Shown piece by piece: positions 1-7,103 of a stretch of 10,139 nucleotides of DNA (positions are counted from its first letter, which is position 1; every line of letters begins with the position of its first letter). The position numbers and the translations under genes were made by a program. Under the pieces are notes generated by a model. The model was not told the origin of the DNA and ran no database searches. It worked only from the letters and a program-made list of their open reading frames with translations. The DNA is from Schaalia odontolytica (lineage in GTDB: Bacteria; Actinomycetota; Actinomycetes; Actinomycetales; Actinomycetaceae), in the NCBI RefSeq assembly GCF_002847525.1, contig NZ_PKKM01000001.1, forward strand, positions 251,712 to 261,850, read 5' to 3'.

Positions 1-624
1 GAGTCTTTGGACGTGGACATCGAGCAGCTTGCCAAAGGCAAGCGTCTCGGCGTCGCACAGCTGCGGGAAATCTCCCGCGACATTTTGAATCGGGCAATGG
101 CCCTGGCATAGCTGGACGGCGAGCGTTCCCCCGCCGATGTCGCGGACGGTGGCCGCGTAGCCGTCCTGCGTGAGCGCGTCGGCGAGGGCCTGCGCGCGAA
201 CGCGCGGATCGGTCCCTGCGTCGCGGACGATCGGGGCGTATCGACGCTCGATCTCGCGCGAACGTGCTGCCGCGAAAGATTCAACTGCCTCTTCTCCCCC
301 GAGCTGCCCAAGATACCCCAGCGCCTTGGAAGCGAGATCGGAGTAGCCGTCGGCCAGGTGAATGTGCGCACGCTCTGTCGCCACGTAGTGACGGGCAGGT
401 CGCCCACGCCCGCGCTTCGAGGGGGCACCGGGTTCGTGCTCGGCGATCTCCTTGGACTCGAGCAGCAACGTGACGTGGCGCCGAACGGCAGCGGTCGTCA
501 GCCCTAAGACCTTCGCAATCGACGAGGCCGTGACCGGCCCCTTTTCGACGATGAGATCGAGCACTTGCTGTCGGGTTGTGGCGTCTGATTCTTCTGCCAC
601 GTGTCCTCCGCTCCGACGCTCCAT
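1..624 (-). CDS. sufR: SufR-type Fe-S cluster-sensing transcriptional repressor (3' end cut by window edge)
   Basis: This frame is open without a stop for 208 codons, from ATG at 624 to the left edge, so the C-terminus is missing. Residues about 16-82 form a winged helix-turn-helix (TASSIAKVLGLTTAAVRRHV, then a basic wing KRGRGRPARHY). The C-terminal part carries the family hallmark LCQGHCPIQNVAGDFPQLC, with cysteines 173, 177 and 190 placed to bind an Fe-S cluster; a further ligand may lie off-window. Known family role: SufR represses the suf operon for Fe-S assembly, and its own gene, when its cluster is intact. In actinobacteria it usually heads sufR-sufB-sufD-sufC, so suf genes probably continue to the left, unseen. 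The ATG has AGAGG 7 nt upstream. A GTG at 598-600 with GGAGGA about 4 nt upstream is a credible alternative start that would drop 8 residues. The assignment is firm at family level. Confidence 0.86.
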   Translation of the reverse strand, partial: MERRSGGHVAEESDATTRQQVLDLIVEKGPVTASSIAKVLGLTTAAVRRHVTLLLESKEIAEHEPGAPSKRGRGRPARHYVATERAHIHLADGYSDLASKALGYLGQLGGEEAVESFAAARSREIERRYAPIVRDAGTDPRVRAQALADALTQDGYAATVRDIGGGTLAVQLCQGHCPIQNVAGDFPQLCDAETLAFGKLLDVHVQRL

Positions 625-662
625 TACTGCGCCTCTGTGTGCTTTTCTCTGGGAATGAGTGT

Positions 663-686
663 ACGCCAATTTAGATAAATAGGCGT
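663..686. promoter_or_regulatory. Near-perfect inverted repeat upstream of sufR; candidate SufR operator/promoter
   Basis: The 24-bp element has outer arms ACGCC and GGCGT and inner arms ATTTA and TAAAT, around a 2-bp centre at 674-675. Only one base pair on each side (668 and 681) breaks the symmetry. It lies 38 nt upstream of the sufR ATG in an AT-rich island within GC-rich DNA. Read on the minus strand, the centre contains TATCTA (677-672), which could serve as a -10 box, so a bound dimer would block RNA polymerase. I found no convincing -35. Autoregulation through an inverted repeat is known for SufR proteins, but this motif was not matched to a published consensus. Assignment to SufR is inferred from position. 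Confidence 0.65.
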
Positions 687-753
687 TGCGAAAAGCGTAT
701 CGGAGTGTCGGACAGCCCACACGTCGAGGGACTTAGGGCCTACGGTCGGATGT

Positions 754-1413
754 CTACCGCATCCACGGGGCGTCGGCAGGGCGCAAGCCCTCCCAATTGC
801 GACCGCGAGCCGCATGCGCCGCAAGGATGCCGATCACGGCAGACGGGCTGTGCAGGCGCCCCTCCAGCACCATGTCGAGGGCCTGAGAAAGGGAGACCCA
901 GGCGTACTCCATCGTCGCTTCCTCGTCTTCGCGATCGAAGACCGAGCCCGTGGCTTCGAGGTCGCGGGCGAGGAACACACGCAGAGGCTCGTTCGTGCCT
1001 CCTGGAGAGGTCAGGAAGTCGACCAGCACCTCCCAACGGCCAGCCTTCATGTCGGCTTCCTCAGCCAGCTCTCGCTCGGCAGCAAAAAGGGGATCTTCGC
1101 CCGGAATGTCGAGCAGGCCCGCGGGAATCTCCCACAGGGTCGCCTGGACCGGGTGACGGTACTGGCGCTCCATCAAGATCTCTTCAGCGCCGGCCTCCCC
1201 ACGCATTGCGACAACGGCCACGGCTCCGGGATGACGGGTGTACTGGCGAACGACGGGCTCCTGCCCCTCAACGACGACAACGTGGTCCTCGACCATGTCG
1301 ACGATGCGACCGCTCCACACGATTTCGCTCGCTGCAACCTCGTGGGGGCTCGGCTGATCCGCGATGGCTGCGGCCTGGGCGCTAGACAGGAAATGCATGA
1401 GGCTCACTCTCAT
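754..1413 (-). CDS. Nudix hydrolase, ADP-ribose pyrophosphatase type
   Basis: This 219-residue protein probably hydrolyses ADP-ribose or a related nucleoside diphosphate to AMP and a phosphorylated sugar in the cytoplasm. The family signature is clear: ERQYRHPV at 82-89, WEIPAG at 94-99, and a Nudix box at about 99-122 with GE at 105-106 and RELAEEADM at 114-122. The box has one extra residue between the first glycine and the glutamate, and Asp where the consensus Gly of EExG sits. The metal-binding REL..EE core is intact. SPGGTNE (136-142) is a substrate-loop pattern of ADP-ribose pyrophosphatases. It resembles the Rv1700 type, which also sits near the recN-steA-steB genes in mycobacteria. 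Start choice is uncertain: ATG 1413 or ATG 1398, both with weak ribosome binding sites. A promoter just upstream and the hairpin at 1500-1535 suggest transcription separate from steB. Exact substrate is not determined. Confidence 0.85.
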   Translation of the reverse strand: MRVSLMHFLSSAQAAAIADQPSPHEVAASEIVWSGRIVDMVEDHVVVVEGQEPVVRQYTRHPGAVAVVAMRGEAGAEEILMERQYRHPVQATLWEIPAGLLDIPGEDPLFAAERELAEEADMKAGRWEVLVDFLTSPGGTNEPLRVFLARDLEATGSVFDREDEEATMEYAWVSLSQALDMVLEGRLHSPSAVIGILAAHAARGRNWEGLRPADAPWMR

Positions 1414-1434
1414 TCAACTCGTCGGTGTGGATCG

Positions 1435-1464
1435 AGTATAGGCCCTCGCCTCCAGGTACGCGAA
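1435..1464 (-). promoter_or_regulatory. Candidate promoter for the Nudix gene
   Basis: On the minus strand a TATACT -10 hexamer (1440-1435) lies 18 bp downstream of TTCGCG (1464-1459), a weak -35. Transcription would start near 1428, leaving a leader of only about 15 nt before ATG 1413. Its position just past the steB terminator hairpin supports an independent unit. Confidence 0.5.
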
Positions 1465-1499
1465 GGCGTTGCCCAACGGCGCACGCTTGTGACAGCAAA

Positions 1500-1535
1500 C
1501 GGCCCCGCTCACCCATTCATTGGGTGGCAGGGCCG
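1500..1535 (-). terminator. Terminator hairpin after steB, closing the seven-gene operon
   Basis: The outer arms CGGCCC (1500-1505) and GGGCCG (1530-1535) enclose an inner stem CACCCA/TGGGTG with a 5-nt loop, separated by a small internal loop. It begins 24 nt past the steB stop codon. On the minus strand it is followed by a weak T-containing stretch (TTTGCTGT), so it resembles an intrinsic terminator of the poor-U type common in high-GC genomes. The hairpin is near-symmetrical and could act in both directions. Confidence 0.65.
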
Positions 1536-1558
1536 CGTGCTCTCACGCTGATGGTGGC

Positions 1559-2452
1559 CTACTTCGTCGGCGGAATCACCGACTGTGCGCCGTTTCCGAC
1601 GCCGAATGCGCGCGCGGTCGTCGCGGGACTCGCCAGCGCGAGAGCAGTATCGACAGTTGCAAGAGTCGTGCCGACCGAGTCAACAGTCGTCACAACGGTG
1701 CCGCTCGCGCGCACCTGGCTCACCATCGCCTCGCGCGTCGAGGCGTCGCCCACGAGAACGCCCGAGGTCGAACCGACAGCCTGAGCCAGGCCGACCCACG
1801 CGTCCGAGTTCGATGTCACCGCTGCGGGCGTCGCGTTGGAAGCAGCCGCGGCCTGTGCGCGCGGGCCAACCGCGACGATCGCCGTGGCACTTCCGTTCGC
1901 ATCCTCGTCAACGGTCATGATCGGCGTGGATTCATCGGTGAGAATCTGACGCAGCAGGTCGGTCTCGGCTCCCGTGGTGGTGAGCACCTGGACGATCGAA
2001 TAGCCGACGACACCATCGGCGCTAGCGGTCTTGGCCGCGGGCGACGCGAGGTGAGACGCAAGCGTTGTGGACAGCGTCGTGCGGTACTGGCTCATCGACG
2101 TGGACTGCCAGTTGTCGCTCAGAGTCACGCGTCCGACAACACTCGCGCCGGCGTCAGTGAGCGTCGAGCGCAGCGCGCTCACGTCGTCGTCAGATGCACC
2201 GGGCAGCACAACGAGAGCAACCTTCGCCCCAGCCAGGGAGCCCGACAGCGCCGACGAAGCAAGAGCCTTGAGGCCGGCTGCCTCGGCATCGGCCTGGGCA
2301 CTGAGCTGAGGATCGGTGGCAGCGGTGCTCGACGACGTACTCACTCCGGCCTGGATGCGGCTCTGGAGCGGACCGGCGCCCAGAACGACGCCGACCGCAA
2401 GCGCGATGAAGATCCCGATGATCGAGACGACGTGGTAACGGAAGTTAATCAT
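1559..2452 (-). CDS. steB: SteB/MctB family membrane-anchored cell-envelope protein
   Basis: This 297-residue protein has an N-terminal hydrophobic anchor at about residues 7-27. It opens with MINFRYHVVSIIGIFIALAV, the archetypal start of the MctB (DUF3186, 'copper transporter') family. The rest, rich in Ser, Thr and Ala, should lie outside the membrane. Family knowledge: the mycobacterial homologue (Rv1698, MctB) was linked to copper resistance, while corynebacterial SteB works with SteA in daughter-cell separation. Given steA immediately upstream, the SteB role is favoured here. I see no copper-binding Cys/His cluster. Start ATG overlaps the steA stop as ATGA, with GGAGGAA 5 nt upstream, so it is translationally coupled. 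It is the last gene before the hairpin at 1500-1535. In mycobacteria pyrG follows; here a Nudix gene does. Confidence 0.85.
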   Translation of the reverse strand: MINFRYHVVSIIGIFIALAVGVVLGAGPLQSRIQAGVSTSSSTAATDPQLSAQADAEAAGLKALASSALSGSLAGAKVALVVLPGASDDDVSALRSTLTDAGASVVGRVTLSDNWQSTSMSQYRTTLSTTLASHLASPAAKTASADGVVGYSIVQVLTTTGAETDLLRQILTDESTPIMTVDEDANGSATAIVAVGPRAQAAAASNATPAAVTSNSDAWVGLAQAVGSTSGVLVGDASTREAMVSQVRASGTVVTTVDSVGTTLATVDTALALASPATTARAFGVGNGAQSVIPPTK

Positions 2453-3594
2453 TGGGTTCCTCCAGCGGAGTGCATCAGCGAGACGAAGAAAGAAGTGACC
2501 GGGTGCAGGAGGTCGTTACCCCACGGGGTGGACCACAGCGCGACACCCATGAGTGCGATCGCGACCAGGGCGAGGAGCACGAGGGTCCACCCACGCGGAC
2601 GCGGACGGAAGGTGGCTGCCACTGCCTGAGCACCGATAAGGCGCGAGCCGACCGCAAGACGCGAGAAGAAAGCGGGGGCGACGAGCGCACGCCCCGCATC
2701 AACGAGCTCGGCCTCCCCATAGGAAACACCCGCCGTCACGACGGCTGGGGCGCCCGAATGCGCCGCGACGACGAGCGCCGCGTCGAGGGATGTACCGGCC
2801 ATCGCCACCTGCTCGTAAACGACACCCATGCGGTCGAGCCGATCGGCACCGGGGGCGAGACCGTCTCCTCCAACGCGGACGATAAAGGAGCGAGCCTTGC
2901 GGATCGCCTTCTCACTCATCAGTTCAGCGTCACCGACGACGAGGTCGAGCGGCAGCCGGGCCTTCAGAGCCACGTCGGCTCCGCCGTCGACGGCGATCAC
3001 GAACGGGCTGACCTCGGAGCGCCAACGGGCAAGCGCGCGCAACTGCGCCTTCGCGTCACCAGCGCCCGTCACGAGGAGAATCGGCCGCTTACTGAGGTCA
3101 CGAAGCTGGGGAACGTCGACTCCGCGCAGCACCGTCGCACCATCTTTGGCCAGATAGTCCTCAATCGAAGCGTCAACGCCGGCGAAAAGCGCCGACGAGT
3201 CGGCGACGTCGACGTCCAAGTCGTCCGAGGACACGACGGATCCGGTCGCGATGACGGAGCCGTCCACGAGGACCTTCGAGCCTGTCACCGTCACTTCTTG
3301 ACCTTCGCGCAGCGACATGATGTCCTGGCCCAGGTCGTCGACGAGGACGATGCCGGCCTCGAGAATGAGGCGAGGCCCCAGGGCGGCTGCGCGTCCCGTC
3401 AGAGACGGCTGCGCGTTCAGCACGGCCACGGGACCGGCGTCGACAAGCGCCGCGGCGCTCTCGCGGTCCAGGTCCGCAACGTTAATGACGGCGATCTCGC
3501 CGCGTTCTAGGCGCGTCGCCAGATGCTTGGGACGGTCGTCAATGCGAATCCGCCCGGAGCGCGCGCTCGATTCCTTTGAAAGTGTCTCACTCAT
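2449..3594 (-). CDS. steA: SteA-like cytokinetic/cell-separation protein with thiamine pyrophosphokinase-like fold
   Basis: This 381-residue protein has a mixed N-terminal region, then a segment resembling thiamine pyrophosphokinase (VAVDGGAD near 200-207, LPLDLVVGDAEL at about 214-225). A single transmembrane helix follows at about 336-355 (GWTLVLLALVAIALMGVALW), with a short tail. This matches the SteA family. In Corynebacterium, SteA and SteB localise to the division site and promote septal peptidoglycan splitting by the RipA hydrolase. The kinase-like motif reads GDAEL where I would expect a GDxDS pattern in active thiamine pyrophosphokinases, so catalysis is doubtful and a structural or binding role is more likely. 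Start ATG overlaps the recN stop as ATGA and has only a weak ribosome site (GCAGGG abuts the ATG), so it probably depends on coupling. Its stop overlaps steB. Old annotations may call it a thiamine pyrophosphokinase. Confidence 0.87.
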   Translation of the reverse strand: MSETLSKESSARSGRIRIDDRPKHLATRLERGEIAVINVADLDRESAAALVDAGPVAVLNAQPSLTGRAAALGPRLILEAGIVLVDDLGQDIMSLREGQEVTVTGSKVLVDGSVIATGSVVSSDDLDVDVADSSALFAGVDASIEDYLAKDGATVLRGVDVPQLRDLSKRPILLVTGAGDAKAQLRALARWRSEVSPFVIAVDGGADVALKARLPLDLVVGDAELMSEKAIRKARSFIVRVGGDGLAPGADRLDRMGVVYEQVAMAGTSLDAALVVAAHSGAPAVVTAGVSYGEAELVDAGRALVAPAFFSRLAVGSRLIGAQAVAATFRPRPRGWTLVLLALVAIALMGVALWSTPWGNDLLHPVTSFFVSLMHSAGGTQ

Positions 3595-5267
3595 CCCTGC
3601 GATTGTGACACGGCAGAGGCCAAGACTTGCGAGGCGTGGCGGCGCGCCGCAGCCGAGTGTGGATCCCCACCCATCATGCGGGTCAGTTCAGCTTCGCGCT
3701 CATCCCCGCTGACTTCGCGCACCTTCGTGGTCCCGTCGTTCTTCTCGATGACGAGGTGTTGGTCGCCGAACGCCGCGACCTGCGCGAGGTGCGTGACGAC
3801 GATGACCTGCCGTGATTGCGCGAGCTTCTTGAGACGTGCGCCAACCTCCGTTGCCGTCTGCCCGCCGATACCGGCATCGATCTCGTCAAAGATGAACGTC
3901 GAAGACGCCTCTGTGCGCCCCAACATCAGTTCCAATGCGAGCATGACGCGAGACAGTTCGCCGCCGGAGGCACCCTGTCCGAGCGGACGGGCGGGAGCGT
4001 GAGGATGCGGCTGCAACCGGAAGACGACAGTCTCGCATCCATTGGAGGTTGGTTTCGTCGGCTCACAGTCGATGTGCAGCGTCGCGTCGGGCATCGATAG
4101 GGCGTGCAGCTCCTCGTTCACTCCCTCCGCGAGCTGTGCCGCAAGACTTACTCGCGCCTGCGTAACACGGCGTCCGCACTCAAGAACGCGCTCCTGGGCA
4201 GCCGCAAGTTCACGTTCGACGGTTGCTGGATCCGAGCCGGGCGACGACAGCTCGTCCACGCGGGCGCGCGCTTCGTCAAGCCACACAAGGAGGCCGTCGA
4301 TATCCGCGGCCCGGCCGCGCAGTGCGTCCTTGATCGCTGCGCGTCGCGCATGAATCTGGGCGAGCCTCTCCGGGTCCGCGTCAAGACGCGACACGTACGA
4401 CGAAACGTCATCGGCGAGGGCTTCCAATTCGAGTACCTGGTTGCGTGCCCGCCCCACGAACTCAGCCACGGCCTCGTCGAAACGTGCTGCATCGTCGAGT
4501 TGCGCGTAGGCGTGACGGGCTGCTTCAACAGCCCCCGCATAATCGCCCCGATCATCGCCCTTCAGGTAGCCAAGTGCCACACCGACGAGGGCTCGAAGAT
4601 CCTCCACGTTCGTGAGGCGTGCTGCCTCGCGGACGAGAGTTTCTTCCTCACCGCTCACGGGGTCCAGTTCCTCGATCTGCTGAATTGCCGCTCGAAGATC
4701 CTCAAGTTCCTCGGCTCGTTCGCTCGCGTCGCCACGCAGCGAATCCAGGCGATGCTTGACGTCGACGGCGTAGCGGAAAGCGCTGCGGTACTCCTCGAGC
4801 AACGCTGCGTGGGACTCGCCTCCAAACTGATCGAGGGCACGGCGCTGGGCGGCCTCCCCCGTCAGGCGGATCTGGTCGGCCTGCCCGTGGATCGTCACCA
4901 TCGACCCAACGATGTCCGTCAATACCGATGCAGGCACGGGACGCGATCCGAGGTGCGCGCGGGAGCGACCTGCAGCACGCACCGAGCGGCCGACAATCAG
5001 CTCACCACCCTCGACGAGCCCGCCGCTCTCCTCAACGCGTGCTGCAACCTCCTCGCTCACCGAGAAAATGCCGTCGACGGACAGGCGATCAGCACCCGAG
5101 CGCACGAGCGCAGCATCCGCGCGAGCGCCGAGCAGCAGCTGCAAGCTTGACAACACCATCGTCTTACCCGCACCGGTTTCACCCGTGACGACGATAAGGC
5201 CCTCACCAAAGTCGACGTGAGCAGACTCGATAACGCCGAGATGAGAAATATCGAGCGACTCGATCAC
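3591..5267 (-). CDS. recN: DNA repair ATPase RecN (SMC-like)
   Basis: RecN is a cytoplasmic SMC-family ATPase that acts in double-strand break repair. Numbered from GTG 5267 (558 residues), the protein shows Walker A GETGAGKT (29-36), HGQADQ (127-132), and a helical, charged middle (about 160-380) consistent with the short RecN coiled coil. These are followed by the signature GASGGELSR (432-440), Walker B FIFDEIDAG (about 458-466) and THLAQVA (492-498). Both ATPase halves are complete and the length is normal. The frame stays open to an earlier GTG at 5285, which would add six residues and overlap nadK by 22 nt. I chose GTG 5267 because it gives a GTGA overlap with the nadK stop like the neighbouring junctions, and an N-terminus (MIESLDISHLGVIE) typical of RecN. 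GGAGG lies about 11 nt upstream, somewhat far. The steA start overlaps its stop. Confidence 0.95.
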   Translation of the reverse strand: MIESLDISHLGVIESAHVDFGEGLIVVTGETGAGKTMVLSSLQLLLGARADAALVRSGADRLSVDGIFSVSEEVAARVEESGGLVEGGELIVGRSVRAAGRSRAHLGSRPVPASVLTDIVGSMVTIHGQADQIRLTGEAAQRRALDQFGGESHAALLEEYRSAFRYAVDVKHRLDSLRGDASERAEELEDLRAAIQQIEELDPVSGEEETLVREAARLTNVEDLRALVGVALGYLKGDDRGDYAGAVEAARHAYAQLDDAARFDEAVAEFVGRARNQVLELEALADDVSSYVSRLDADPERLAQIHARRAAIKDALRGRAADIDGLLVWLDEARARVDELSSPGSDPATVERELAAAQERVLECGRRVTQARVSLAAQLAEGVNEELHALSMPDATLHIDCEPTKPTSNGCETVVFRLQPHPHAPARPLGQGASGGELSRVMLALELMLGRTEASSTFIFDEIDAGIGGQTATEVGARLKKLAQSRQVIVVTHLAQVAAFGDQHLVIEKNDGTTKVREVSGDEREAELTRMMGGDPHSAAARRHASQVLASAVSQSQG

Positions 5268-6094
5268 CGGGGACCATCCCTCCACCCGCGCACGGGGAGA
5301 TTGAACTTGCGAACAAGACGCGCGGAAAACGGCGTATCGTCAATGCGCACGAGCTGAACGGGTGAGGAACCGACGCGCGCACGAACCACTCCCCCAGCCG
5401 GAACAGTCATGCGCCGAAGGCCATCACACCACATCTCGGGGGGCGTCCACATGTCGTCGAGAACGACGATCTCGACGCACGCCGAAGGACCGACGACGAG
5501 GGGGCGCGTGAAAAGCCCATGGGCGGCCAAAGGAGCGACGACAATCGCTTCAGTATCAGGCCACACGACCGGGCCACCCGCAGAAAACGAGTAGGCGGTG
5601 GAGCCGGTCGGCGTGGACAGGATCATGCCGTCCGCCCCGTACGTCGACACTTCCTGGCCGTCGACGACAAGGGCGAAATGGACGGGGTGCGCCACGTCGG
5701 TGTGCATGACGACCGCTTCGTTGAGTGCCCAGTCGTCAGCCTTCGACCCGTCGGGACGTTCCATCGTGACATCGAGTGTCATCCGTCGTTCGACCGAAAA
5801 GTCGCCATCGGCAATCTTGCGTGCGAGATCGCCCGTGCCCTTATCACCGAGTTCCGTCAGGAATCCCATGTGGCCAGCGTTGATACCAAGAAGGGGGACA
5901 TCCAGAGCACGCGCACTCGACGCCGCAACGAGGAACGTCCCGTCGCCGCCAATCGACAGCACCATATCGATGCCTCCGAGTGACGCGTCGTCGACGACCT
6001 CGATACCGCGCTCATTGAGAGCCTCGGTGAGGCTCACAGCGCTTGTCATCGCATTGGGACGATGACGATGGCGCACCATCAAGACACGGGTCAT
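5264..6094 (-). CDS. nadK: NAD kinase
   Basis: This 276-residue enzyme phosphorylates NAD to NADP using ATP or polyphosphate, and is the cell's route to NADP. All family motifs are present: GGDGT (49-53), GINAGHMGFLTE (70-81), the NE pair (125-126), and the glycine-rich block TYGADGMILSTPTGSTAYSF (151-170) followed by SAGGPVV. Length is normal and no key residue is missing. ATG start has GGAGG 6 nt upstream and overlaps the tlyA stop as ATGA. Its own stop TGA overlaps the recN GTG. The tlyA-nadK-recN order is widely conserved in actinobacteria and Gram-positive bacteria, which supports the call. No sign of independent regulation is visible. Confidence 0.96.
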   Translation of the reverse strand: MTRVLMVRHRHRPNAMTSAVSLTEALNERGIEVVDDASLGGIDMVLSIGGDGTFLVAASSARALDVPLLGINAGHMGFLTELGDKGTGDLARKIADGDFSVERRMTLDVTMERPDGSKADDWALNEAVVMHTDVAHPVHFALVVDGQEVSTYGADGMILSTPTGSTAYSFSAGGPVVWPDTEAIVVAPLAAHGLFTRPLVVGPSACVEIVVLDDMWTPPEMWCDGLRRMTVPAGGVVRARVGSSPVQLVRIDDTPFSARLVRKFNLPVRGWRDGPR

Positions 6095-6918
6095 GAGTGT
6101 CCTCCAGCGGGACCAGCCTGAACTGCCTGACGAATGTAGTCGGTCAAAGCAGACGGGTCGATCGGTTCGGGATGGTTGCGGCGCATGTGCACGAAATACT
6201 CGACGTTGCCGCTCGGGCCGGGAAGTGGCGAGGCCGCGATAGCAGCGATATCGAGCCCCAAGTCAATGGCGCATCGGGCGACCGTTTCGACCGTTTCCAC
6301 GTGGTGCTCAGGATTGCGTACCACTCCCCCGTGACCGAGTCGTTCCTTTCCGATCTCAAACTGAGGCTTCACCATCAGCAAGAAGTCAGCATCGGGCGCT
6401 GCTGCGGCGACGAGAGCCGGAAGAACAAGCGTCAGAGAAATGAACGACATATCACCCACGACCAGGTCGGGGGCCGGAGCGACGGAAGCAGGATCGAGAG
6501 TACGCACGTTCGTGCGATCATGAACCTCGACGCGGGGATCGGATTGCAGCTTCCAGGCAAGCTGGCCGTATCCCACATCAACCGCAACAACGGAAGCCGC
6601 ACCGCGTCGCAGAAGCACGTCTGTGAAGCCACCTGTTGATGCGCCAGCGTCGAGAGCTCGACGGCCTTCGATCAGCGGCGCCTTATCACCGAGCGCGTCG
6701 AGGGCACCCGCTAGCTTATGGGCACCGCGCGAGACGTATTCGGGATCATCAGATTCTTCAACGACGATCGCCTGGGCGGGATCCATCTGCCGGGCAGGCT
6801 TCACAACGACCTGCCCATCCAGCTTGACGCGCCCATCTTCAATCATCTGAGCGGCTGCCGACCGCGATTTCGCAAGACCACGGCGCACGAGTTCCGAATC
6901 AATACGACGAAGCTTCAC
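6091..6918 (-). CDS. tlyA: TlyA, 16S/23S rRNA (cytidine-2'-O)-methyltransferase
   Basis: This 275-residue protein has an N-terminal S4 RNA-binding domain (about 4-60) and a class I SAM-dependent FtsJ-type methyltransferase domain. SRGAHKL (63-69) begins the latter and DAGASTGGFTD (90-100) is the SAM loop. Lys68, Asp156 (GDMSF), Lys184 (VKPQFE) and Glu240 (NVEYF) fit the catalytic K-D-K-E tetrad of the fold. Mycobacterial TlyA 2'-O-methylates a cytidine in 16S and one in 23S rRNA, and its loss gives capreomycin/viomycin resistance. The interdomain linker reads PEYV where mycobacterial TlyA has an RxWV motif, a divergence worth noting. It starts at GTG (6918) with GGAG 6 nt upstream. The GTG overlaps the preceding stop as GTGA, and its own stop overlaps nadK as ATGA. 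Older annotations label it hemolysin A. Confidence 0.95.
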   Translation of the reverse strand: MKLRRIDSELVRRGLAKSRSAAAQMIEDGRVKLDGQVVVKPARQMDPAQAIVVEESDDPEYVSRGAHKLAGALDALGDKAPLIEGRRALDAGASTGGFTDVLLRRGAASVVAVDVGYGQLAWKLQSDPRVEVHDRTNVRTLDPASVAPAPDLVVGDMSFISLTLVLPALVAAAAPDADFLLMVKPQFEIGKERLGHGGVVRNPEHHVETVETVARCAIDLGLDIAAIAASPLPGPSGNVEYFVHMRRNHPEPIDPSALTDYIRQAVQAGPAGGHS

Positions 6919-7103
6919 GCGTCACTCCGATCCTCATGAGACACGCGAAGATGCCCGCCGGGCACGTTCGCGCCGGCTGGGGCATCGGCAGACAGGGCCC
7001 GGCGCAGATCGGACTCGATGGCCCGCAACGTCTCAACTTGCGCTGACGCTGCGAGCTCATCGAAACCGACAAGCCGGGCTTCTGTCTGTTCGCGAAGGGC
7101 CAT
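6915..7103 (-). CDS. Small conserved-position protein of unknown function (62 residues)
   Basis: I do not recognise a domain. The 62-residue product is predicted to be largely helical in its first two thirds (MALREQTEARLVGFDELAA then QVETLRAIESDLRRALSAD), with a polar, Pro/Gly-containing tail ending RVSHEDRSDA. There is no signal peptide, membrane segment or cysteine. Support for it being real comes from context: its ATG shares one base with the phosphatase stop (TGATG), and its TGA overlaps the tlyA GTG, so it fills the gap exactly. In M. tuberculosis a small protein, Rv1693, sits between Rv1692 and tlyA, and this is its positional equivalent; sequence homology was not tested. It could be a coupling element or a small partner of a neighbouring enzyme, but that is speculation. 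Confidence 0.8.
   Translation of the reverse strand: MALREQTEARLVGFDELAASAQVETLRAIESDLRRALSADAPAGANVPGGHLRVSHEDRSDA

Noticed and set aside
705..1551. Plus-strand open frames of 226 and 245 codons opposite the Nudix gene
   Set aside because: They have no recognisable domain, while the minus strand carries a full Nudix signature over the same bases.
1559..2452. Calling this gene a copper transporter
   Set aside because: The family name comes from one mycobacterial study. Only one membrane helix and no metal-binding cluster are seen, and the steA neighbour favours a cell-separation role.
1520..3510. Plus-strand open frames of 369 and 352 codons opposite steB and steA
   Set aside because: They have Arg-rich random composition and no motifs; both are explained by the high GC of the minus-strand genes.
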